Of a stretch of DNA of 64,000 nt, positions 44,821-51,629 are shown in pieces. Source of the stretch: Paenibacillus sp. L3-i20 (GTDB lineage: Bacteria; Bacillota; Bacilli; Paenibacillales; Paenibacillaceae); NCBI RefSeq assembly GCF_022180385.2, contig NZ_BQME02000001.1, forward strand, positions 1-64,000, in the 5' to 3' direction. How positions within the stretch are numbered: position 1 is the stretch's first letter; every line of letters starts with the position of its first letter. A program made the translations under genes and the position numbers. The notes under the pieces were generated by a model. That model worked only from the letters and a program-made list of their open reading frames with translations. It did no database searches and had not been told where the DNA came from.

Positions 44821-47010
44821 CTACACCACCTCCAATGCTAATAATCTTGCTGCGTATTGCGCTAATATCCAGTCTTGTACGCCATCATGAGATTTTATTT
44901 CAGCTATATCTTGCACAGCTTGCGCGAAGGCACCGCCAATTGATGATTGATAGGTCAATGTTGCATCGATAGCGCTAGCCGTATAGGTGTGTTTGTCAAG
45001 GACTTCATAGGTTACGCTATATTTTGCTTTAGGATCGTAGTCTGCCATCTTAATTTCAGTATAAGCACCCCCGTTCCCTCCAACCCCGTAAACGGTGTGC
45101 CACTTATCATCAAGTTCTCCGTTTCGATAAACTGCTAGAAATTTTGTTGTTTTGTTTTTTAAAAAGCTTCCAGAGTCGATTATACAATTGATTACTTGCA
45201 TTTTATATTCTGGGTAGTACACAGGATTTGCCAACTCGCGAACAACTACACCTTCCAGTAACTCAACCATATTACCGCCCGTGTGAAAGGTAATCGCTCC
45301 GATATCCCCAACTAGTTGCTCAATGATTGGTGTGGCTAGCATGTAATCTAGCGTTGCCCAAGCGTCCCAATTCGGGGCTTTGTTAGTGGATACGTAGGCT
45401 TCCGTATTCGTTGGCGGTGCTAGCCCGGTTAAGATAGATATCCACGAGGTATAAACGCTTCCGTTATTGGCAGTCGCTTTCCATCCGTTCAGGATTGCAT
45501 TGACCGCGTTTGAGGAAGGATTAAGGGCATCCGACCAACCCGAATCAGCGTTAGAGATGGAGAGATAAAAATTTTTGTCAATACCATGGATATATTGTTT
45601 ATCAGCAAAACGGTTTGTATCACCGTTAGGTACTATTTTTCCGTCAAATCTAATGGCAGAAGTTGAGCCGTCTCCATGAACTACTGTCGACATTGGATTC
45701 ACAGGTAGTTTGCTTATTGGTAAAAAAAGAGATTTATATCCAATAAATCCATTGGCTAAGCTCCATGGAAGCATTCCGTCTAACTTCACGCCCGTCCGCC
45801 AACGCTTAAACACTTGCCCCGATCCGCTATCGTAACCGTCCGCTATACTACGGTCTACATTGCTGGCTAGTATAGTCGGTACGTTGATATAGTCGTTATT
45901 TTGCGGTGCGAATGGTGTAACAACTGATCCAAGCTCAAGTTGCGGATTTGTAAAAGTAAAACTTCCCGCAAATGGCGTAACTGCAATAACTCTAAGATAA
46001 TGTGTTGTTGATCCAGTAGTAAATGATGATGAAAGTCCTACATTAAATTGCCTTATCCATTTCCCATCAACGTCGCTTTCAGCTATGACGTAGTTAGCAT
46101 CAAAGTGGGAAGACTCACCTGAAAACGAATAGACTGTATTAGGTAGGGCATTAACACCGATATCGCTATTTTGATTGTCTTTCGTTGCTTCTGTAGTCAG
46201 TTTATAAGGTCCCATAATTTTTGCGTTTGGGTGAACATACCCCCATTCCGTAAAAGGTGGTAATAAATTCTTTCCCCTCTTTCGGAAACTCACGCCCTGC
46301 AAATGCTGCACTCCGTCAACATATGGATACTTCTCAGCAAGCATGGCACCCTTGTGTTCAGGATCAACATTAATTTTCGCGTAATCTGAAGCTGATATTT
46401 CGTATACACGTAGGTTGTCAATAAATCCAAATTGCCCTATAGATCCCTGTACATGGACATGTATATTAATATGATCTGAGCCTTTGAGTTCAGCCGGACT
46501 TATTTTAGCATTAATAGGTTCAAAAACAGATTTCTTGTCAGTACCTGGACCACCATATTGCGAAATCACGCCACCGCCATCAATATAAAAATACATTTGA
46601 ATAGCAGTTTCATTTTTCATGTCTGCCATTAGTAGATAATGTTTATTAGGATTAATAAAAAGTGTTCTAAACGATGTTCCGTTGCCCGCTTTATTTAAAA
46701 CAGTTTTCATTTCAGTAAGTCCATTTTGAGTGTGCGTTGTACCATTTTCTTGCCAAGTTCCGGCATTATTAATCAAATTAACAAGCGTCCGTCCCTTCAC
46801 CTCTACGTTAGCACCAGATGCCTGGTCAGTTGTGATTAAGTTCACCTTACGATTGATATTTTGCTGTTGATTATTCATTTGCTGGTGCGCATCTGCTATA
46901 CCTTTCTCCATATTGTTCAGGTTCCCCGCACTTAAAGGAGTGCCCTGCTGAACCACATTACCTTGGTTATCAACAATATGATCTTTCCATTCCGTTTTGT
47001 TATATTGCAT
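44821..47010 (-). CDS. Large tail fibre / receptor-binding protein
   Basis: 729 aa. The N-terminus 'YNKTEWKDHIVDNQGNVVQQGTPLSAGNLNNMEKGI' is typical of fibre proteins in Bacillales phages that attach to the baseplate. A Gln/Asn-rich short coil is followed by a long beta-rich region with 'NLLPPFTEWG...' and 'NTVYSFSGES', which resembles carbohydrate-binding jelly-roll modules, and a further domain to the C-terminus. It is the only fibre-sized gene and thus the likely determinant of target cells. No chaperone of the Hyp/Gp38 type is adjacent. Confidence 0.75.
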   Translation of the reverse strand: MQYNKTEWKDHIVDNQGNVVQQGTPLSAGNLNNMEKGIADAHQQMNNQQQNINRKVNLITTDQASGANVEVKGRTLVNLINNAGTWQENGTTHTQNGLTEMKTVLNKAGNGTSFRTLFINPNKHYLLMADMKNETAIQMYFYIDGGGVISQYGGPGTDKKSVFEPINAKISPAELKGSDHINIHVHVQGSIGQFGFIDNLRVYEISASDYAKINVDPEHKGAMLAEKYPYVDGVQHLQGVSFRKRGKNLLPPFTEWGYVHPNAKIMGPYKLTTEATKDNQNSDIGVNALPNTVYSFSGESSHFDANYVIAESDVDGKWIRQFNVGLSSSFTTGSTTHYLRVIAVTPFAGSFTFTNPQLELGSVVTPFAPQNNDYINVPTILASNVDRSIADGYDSGSGQVFKRWRTGVKLDGMLPWSLANGFIGYKSLFLPISKLPVNPMSTVVHGDGSTSAIRFDGKIVPNGDTNRFADKQYIHGIDKNFYLSISNADSGWSDALNPSSNAVNAILNGWKATANNGSVYTSWISILTGLAPPTNTEAYVSTNKAPNWDAWATLDYMLATPIIEQLVGDIGAITFHTGGNMVELLEGVVVRELANPVYYPEYKMQVINCIIDSGSFLKNKTTKFLAVYRNGELDDKWHTVYGVGGNGGAYTEIKMADYDPKAKYSVTYEVLDKHTYTASAIDATLTYQSSIGGAFAQAVQDIAEIKSHDGVQDWILAQYAARLLALEVV

Positions 47011-47022
47011 TACTCAATCCTC

Positions 47023-47319
47023 CTAGACCCGTCGAAGGGTATATTTAAATGTAACAAGTAAACCGTTAACAGCTGGCTTGCTGATGCTGTCAGGCTGGTC
47101 ATCCCATATTGCACCAGATGTGTCTATTACCCGAAAGCGTGTAATACTTCCCGAAACACGATCATCCAAATAAAATTGTATGGTTATGACATCACCAGTT
47201 AAACTGATAGTGTGAATGGGCATGTCGTGTGTCGTGCCGTTTAATACGTATGTTCCATGAGACAATTGATTCTTCAGCCAATCTTTCATTTTTTGATGCC
47301 CTGCTGCTGTAATCGCCAT
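47023..47319 (-). CDS. Hypothetical tail protein between the XkdU homologue and fibre
   Basis: 98 aa, beta-rich ('HTISLTGDVITIQFYLDDRVSGSITRFRVIDTSGAIW') with an N-terminal helix 'GHQKMKDWLKNQL'. GGGGAGAGGGGG precedes the ATG. Small proteins in this position occur in related tail operons; the product may link the fibre to the baseplate, but I do not recognise a family. Confidence 0.65.
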   Translation of the reverse strand: MAITAAGHQKMKDWLKNQLSHGTYVLNGTTHDMPIHTISLTGDVITIQFYLDDRVSGSITRFRVIDTSGAIWDDQPDSISKPAVNGLLVTFKYTLRRV

Positions 47320-47340
47320 TAACCTACTCCCCCCTCTCCC

Positions 47341-47466
47341 CTATATTTGAATTAGTAGACCAATGTCACACCATACTACCCACTTAGATTCTTCTCCTAT
47401 ACCTACTACAAACTCTTTATCATCTCGATTTAATATGCGGTATAGCAACGCCACTCGTCCCAGCAT
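47341..47466 (-). CDS. Possible 41-aa protein overlapping the 3' end of xkdU
   Basis: An ATG at 47466 opens a frame that overlaps the last 47 bp of xkdU in another frame and continues to a TAG at 47341-47343. The predicted peptide begins MLGRVALLYRILNRDDKEF and ends in DIGLLIQI, with hydrophobic and charged residues alternating. It fills an otherwise empty 100-bp gap in a tightly packed operon. The ribosome site is weak (GGGGC), so coding is uncertain. Confidence 0.4.
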   Translation of the reverse strand: MLGRVALLYRILNRDDKEFVVGIGEESKWVVWCDIGLLIQI

Positions 47467-48133
47467 AAACAAGCCCCGAAATAGCATACGGTGCTTGGTG
47501 TTTTGTTTCGTATGAGCTTATCGTCTCAATCCCGCCGTTGTCATACACAGGATTCGGAGGAATCGTGACGACCATCGGACCGTTGTAAAGTGTCCCACAG
47601 TACGTTGTCTGTGATGCAAATGCTTGGAACGGATAATTTTGAACGGTGTATTGACCAACAACATCAATATTACTCGGATACTCCCAATACCCTCGTTGAT
47701 TGAGCAGCATGTGAGCGGGAATGATTTTTTCCACTTGCTCCAAGAAGCTCGGATCCTCAATAAATGCTGAATCAAAGTCGAATACGATGCTGTAACTATC
47801 CACAGATACTTTTACTGGTCGATGTGTATAGGCTTCTGCTATTAGCTCAAGTGTTTCTGCTGAAAAAGGAATTCGACTGCGAGTTCGAGCAAGCAGCCTG
47901 CTACGTCTAGTTTCCAGCGATTCTATTGATGGATCAGAACGTATCTTATACATGATTTCCCTGCGCTTAACCGCTTGCTCGCTGGAAGTCTCGATAAACT
48001 GATCGTCAAGGATTTGCTGCACGGAAGTCGATAACCATTCAAACTCAACATCCTCAGCGCTAAGTAGCTCTATAAACTCTCGTATTCCACCATAGAAATT
48101 CGGTAGATACTCCTCGATTAATTTAACCGACAT
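47420..48133 (-). CDS. xkdU: Baseplate protein XkdU (DUF2313, YmfQ-like)
   Basis: 237 aa. 'LLAEEYLPNFYGG'-like start (VKLIEEYLPNFYG), 'LEFEWLSTSVQQILDDQFIETSSEQAVKRREIMYKI' and a C-terminal 'IIPAHMLLNQRG' follow the DUF2313 family, which is the wedge-tip protein equivalent to Mu Gp48 or P2 gpI. Overlaps xkdT by 11 bp. Confidence 0.82.
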   Translation of the reverse strand: MSVKLIEEYLPNFYGGIREFIELLSAEDVEFEWLSTSVQQILDDQFIETSSEQAVKRREIMYKIRSDPSIESLETRRSRLLARTRSRIPFSAETLELIAEAYTHRPVKVSVDSYSIVFDFDSAFIEDPSFLEQVEKIIPAHMLLNQRGYWEYPSNIDVVGQYTVQNYPFQAFASQTTYCGTLYNGPMVVTIPPNPVYDNGGIETISSYETKHQAPYAISGLVYAGTSGVAIPHIKSR

Positions 48134-49205
48134 GCAACGTCACCGTCCCTAATATCGGGATAGCATCCTGCTCCAACGTCAAATTCGAAGACGAGCCATT
48201 AATGGTTGTCCCAGCAGTATCTACTATTCCTGATACAGCTAATATTCGAGTTTCAATTTGGTTAATGCGAACAATGTGCTGACTTATATCCTTCCATGAT
48301 TGCCGCAAAGTCAGCAGATAGGCAGCGATAGCACTCTGAATTTCCTCCCGAACTTGTCCTACAGTTACACCATTAGCAAGAGTTAATGTAGTCTGAACAT
48401 TTATGGTAGTGCCTATTGCACCAGTTATCGTTACGTGATGTCCAATAGGTGCGATACCCAATCCCTTGCCTTGACTCCCGATTGGATCGACCTTAGCCTG
48501 TACTTCCGATATCAATAATGGGTCAGGTACTGAAAACTCTGCACTAATTAGCGTACATTTAACTGTGCCGCCACCATTCCAGGCAGGAGTCACTTTCACT
48601 GCACCAACACCAGCAAGCTCACCTATCTTCGTACGATAATCAGCTGCATTTCCGCCAAAAGCTTGTTCGGCAAGCGAATCAAGATATCGTTCACGAAGCG
48701 CCGTATCTGTCTCATCATCTTCGCCGGGTATGACTATCTCAGCAAGCTCAGCACGCTCAAGACCATGCACAAATCCAAGCGGTAACAAATTACCGAAACC
48801 TTGATTACCTACACTTCCAGTTGCCTCACTCTCTAGCATATAATGACCATCACTAAGCCGATCAATGACAACATAGGTTAGTGATGCCCCTGAAAACCTA
48901 CTACCAAGAGGAACATGAACGGTAGTATTATTAGTCCCAAAAAACATTCCTTTACGACGTGCTTTGGTAGCCAACTTACGCCTAATACCAAACTCAGCAG
49001 TTCTCCGTTCCAAGTACTCACCGGATGCTGTATCCGCAAATGACAGACTCAAGTTGACTTCTAATTCTCCATACATCTGTGCCAATTCAGCAGCAGCAGG
49101 AGCTAGCGCATCATAGATGACACTGCCTTCACGCTTATCCAAATCGTTAGAGATTCTATCAAGCATGCGTTTCAATATGACTTCATACGTATGTGCTTCA
49201 TACAT
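48123..49205 (-). CDS. xkdT: Baseplate J family protein (XkdT)
   Basis: 360 aa. 'DKREGSVIYDALAPAAAELAQMYGELE' at the N-terminus, 'GEYLERRTAEFGIRRKLATKARRKGMFFG' and 'RERYLDSLAEQAFGGNAADYRTKI' are standard Baseplate_J motifs. It forms the wedge of contractile tails (gp6 of T4). Overlaps both neighbours by a few bases. Confidence 0.93.
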   Translation of the reverse strand: MYEAHTYEVILKRMLDRISNDLDKREGSVIYDALAPAAAELAQMYGELEVNLSLSFADTASGEYLERRTAEFGIRRKLATKARRKGMFFGTNNTTVHVPLGSRFSGASLTYVVIDRLSDGHYMLESEATGSVGNQGFGNLLPLGFVHGLERAELAEIVIPGEDDETDTALRERYLDSLAEQAFGGNAADYRTKIGELAGVGAVKVTPAWNGGGTVKCTLISAEFSVPDPLLISEVQAKVDPIGSQGKGLGIAPIGHHVTITGAIGTTINVQTTLTLANGVTVGQVREEIQSAIAAYLLTLRQSWKDISQHIVRINQIETRILAVSGIVDTAGTTINGSSSNLTLEQDAIPILGTVTLHVG

Positions 49206-49602
49206 TCAAATTCACCTCCCGCTCCATATCGAAGCTGCCGAAATCAGTAATCACTGAAAACGTTACATGCATCTGGTCGCCTGTCCCTTCGATAGATAGA
49301 TTTGCAATACTACGAATGCGCTCATCTTGGAGGAGCGCTTCCTCAATACGCCTTAGTAAATCCGCTCGCACGAAGGATGGACTTTGTCCGAGCAACGATC
49401 TTAGTTCAATGCCATAGTCGAAACTATAAGTGGTATGATCATACCTTTCCGTATGCAGTATTTTTATTGCTGCTTGTTGGATCGCTTGGAGATCATCGAT
49501 TACACCTAGTACCCGACCGTTCTCAAAGTCTATTTTCCATGTGTGTGATGGTTGCTGCTCAACAGCACCCTCTAAAGGCAACTGAGCACCTGTTGGTATC
49601 AT
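49198..49602 (-). CDS. xkdS: DUF2634 baseplate wedge protein (XkdS, gp25-like)
   Basis: 134 aa. 'SHTWKIDFENGRVLGVIDDLQAIQQAAIKILHTERYDHTTYSFDYGIELRSLLGQ' matches the XkdS/DUF2634 family, homologous to the lysozyme-like gp25 wedge proteins. It overlaps xkdR by 4 bp and xkdT by 8 bp. Confidence 0.85.
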   Translation of the reverse strand: MIPTGAQLPLEGAVEQQPSHTWKIDFENGRVLGVIDDLQAIQQAAIKILHTERYDHTTYSFDYGIELRSLLGQSPSFVRADLLRRIEEALLQDERIRSIANLSIEGTGDQMHVTFSVITDFGSFDMEREVNLNV

Positions 49603-49961
49603 GTTGCCACCATCCTATCGAGGATTAAATATTTCTGTCCTCCCTGCATGCGCAGCAAAATTAGTTTATCTCCTTTATCGAGACCCTTTCGAACTATGAT
49701 AGGCTTCTCGTTCAAGGCAGGTTCGGTAACTCTAGCTGCTGAGCCGCTACCACTGCTGTCGGTGTACTTATGAGTATGCTGCAAATCAATTTCGTACTTA
49801 GTAAGTGACTCTGGCACAATTAAAAAATCCGCATCGAGTGTAAACCGTTGATCGACGGTTACTTCGAGCGGATCCCATTTAGTTACTACTCCAAACATAA
49901 TAGTTACTGGAGCTCCTGCCCCAACTGCTGCAGCGGCAGCCTGCTTGATTACTTCGAGCAT
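49599..49961 (-). CDS. xkdR: DUF2577 baseplate protein (XkdR)
   Basis: 120 aa. 'APVTIMFGVVTKWDPLEVTVDQRFTLDADFLIVPESLT' and 'KGLDKGDKLILLRMQGGQKYLILDRM' fit the DUF2577 family. It is the small beta-barrel between XkdQ and XkdS, likely part of the central spike or hub. Overlaps neighbours at both ends. Confidence 0.83.
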   Translation of the reverse strand: MLEVIKQAAAAAVGAGAPVTIMFGVVTKWDPLEVTVDQRFTLDADFLIVPESLTKYEIDLQHTHKYTDSSGSGSAARVTEPALNEKPIIVRKGLDKGDKLILLRMQGGQKYLILDRMVAT

Positions 49962-50929
49962 TATATCACCTTCAATGTCAGAGTCATTTTGTGATCAGCA
50001 CCATTAAATCGATGCTTAACATCTTCCACCAGCATTGGCTGCTTAATTCCTAACGATCCGATAATGACGTGCAAGTAGGTGCCCGCCCGAATACGAATAT
50101 CGCCGATTGCTTCTAACTTTAAAGACTTGGTTTCTTTATTCTTCAACTCGGCGAGCTGGGTTAACTTTTCATTTATTTGAGCATCATTCATATTTTCATC
50201 TACACTTTCATAAAGCTGCAATAGACCCCATCGAGCAATATTGGCACTATCCTGAGTCTGGTAAATGTCTCTTTTTCCCGTTTTTTTATTGTCCCTGTAT
50301 AACTTTATTTGGTTAAATGTATCTGACTCAATATCACGTTCGTAGTCATAACCAGTTAATAGGCTCTTATCGCCGATATAAAAGCCAGAAACAAAGTCAT
50401 TCACTAACCTCAGACTCAGAGCTCCAAAATCATCGAAAAACACGTAATTTTTCTGTGAATTGATAAGTGTATGAGTGAGCGCTTTATCAATGATATCAAG
50501 CAGAGTCTGCCCATCTTCAACCATCGATGGTATGAGGTAGCCCGTATCATCAATTCTGCCAATTTTCAATTTGAAATCTTCTGCAATTTTTTTGATGATT
50601 GACGAAGCTGTAGTCTCTTTGAAAATATAAGTGTCCTTGACTAGCAGATAACGAATTTGATCATAAGCTTTAATGGTTACAATGTCGTCCTGATTGCTCT
50701 TAACAGAGAATATATACCCGTAAAAAACATTTACCCCATCATATTTAACACGAATAATATCTCCGTTATTAATGTCAAATTCCTTAGCCTGATACATGCC
50801 ATTATGAAGAAGTGTTAGATCAATACTGGCTGGTCTTCCGATTCGAGTCGTTGACCAAGTTAAGCCGCTCGCAATTTCCGAGACGTCCCACATGTTTCCG
50901 TTTTTATTATCCATTAAAATTTCAAGCAT
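49961..50929 (-). CDS. xkdQ: Tail hub protein (XkdQ, gpD/gp27-like)
   Basis: 322 aa. 'NGDIIRVKYDGVNVFYGYIFSVKSNQDDIVTIKAYDQIRYLLVKDTYIF', 'LLDIIDKALTHTLINSQKNYVFFDDFG' and 'KSLLTGYDYERDIESDTFNQIKLYRDN' are typical of XkdQ hub proteins. It joins the tail tube to the baseplate. 8-bp overlap with xkdP. Confidence 0.86.
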   Translation of the reverse strand: MLEILMDNKNGNMWDVSEIASGLTWSTTRIGRPASIDLTLLHNGMYQAKEFDINNGDIIRVKYDGVNVFYGYIFSVKSNQDDIVTIKAYDQIRYLLVKDTYIFKETTASSIIKKIAEDFKLKIGRIDDTGYLIPSMVEDGQTLLDIIDKALTHTLINSQKNYVFFDDFGALSLRLVNDFVSGFYIGDKSLLTGYDYERDIESDTFNQIKLYRDNKKTGKRDIYQTQDSANIARWGLLQLYESVDENMNDAQINEKLTQLAELKNKETKSLKLEAIGDIRIRAGTYLHVIIGSLGIKQPMLVEDVKHRFNGADHKMTLTLKVI

Positions 50930-51629
50930 TCGCTTTACCTCCCGGCACTTTCAACACCATACCAATCCGCAAGCGTTTTAAATCAGCATTGCTAATTCCG
51001 TTTGCTTTTTGAAGCTCTGGCCACCGATTTGAGTTACCATACACCTTAGCTGCAACTTTCCACAAATTATCTCCTGCAACTAACGTATAGGTAGTAGGTG
51101 TTAGACGCTCATTCGCTCGTTGCTCTTCTTTTATAAGCCCAGTAGACTTATTCGAACTAACAACCTTAACTCGCTGAGCTTTAAAAAAACGATACTCCTT
51201 AAGCTTCAGACTTATCATAATATCACCGGGTGCACCTGCAACTTCTTTCCATTCAAAAGATTCAATACTTGCCGGAGTGTTGATCTCAAGGCCCCCACCC
51301 GTATAGATAAAGCGAATAGGTTGGAGTGTTTGACGCCACTTTTGGATGTAATCGATGTAATGCTTAGGTTCGTAAACGATGTAATGCTTAGGTTCGTAAT
51401 CGACTGAAGTATTAACCCATGGTCCAACATGACCCAGAGCAGGAAGAAAGCTGTCAATGACGTATTCAGACAGTCCTGGCGATTTAATCACATTGATTTT
51501 CCCTAATCCATAAACCTCGTGCTCATCTCCATCACCACTACCGCTTACACTGATTTCAGGAGGCAATACAGGTAGCTTAATCGCTTCCGTCTGATTATTC
51601 CAACTTAACCATATGCCATAATCCGTCAT
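50922..51629 (-). CDS. xkdP: LysM-domain tail protein (XkdP)
   Basis: 235 aa. The N-terminal domain ('LPVLPPEISVSGSGDGDEHEVYGLGKINVIKSPGL') is followed by a C-terminal LysM ('YTLVAGDNLWKVAAKVYGNSNRWPELQKANGI') that binds peptidoglycan. It corresponds to the gp53/gpX-type protein below the tape measure. A 24-bp duplication in the middle inserts an extra YEPKHYI-type heptad (51353-51400). Confidence 0.88.
   Translation of the reverse strand: MTDYGIWLSWNNQTEAIKLPVLPPEISVSGSGDGDEHEVYGLGKINVIKSPGLSEYVIDSFLPALGHVGPWVNTSVDYEPKHYIVYEPKHYIDYIQKWRQTLQPIRFIYTGGGLEINTPASIESFEWKEVAGAPGDIMISLKLKEYRFFKAQRVKVVSSNKSTGLIKEEQRANERLTPTTYTLVAGDNLWKVAAKVYGNSNRWPELQKANGISNADLKRLRIGMVLKVPGGKANA
51353..51400 (-). 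repeat. 24-bp tandem duplication within xkdP
   Basis: CGATGTAATGCTTAGGTTCG plus four bases is present twice in a row, with only the final base different. In protein it gives YEPKHYIV-YEPKHYID. Confidence 0.95.
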
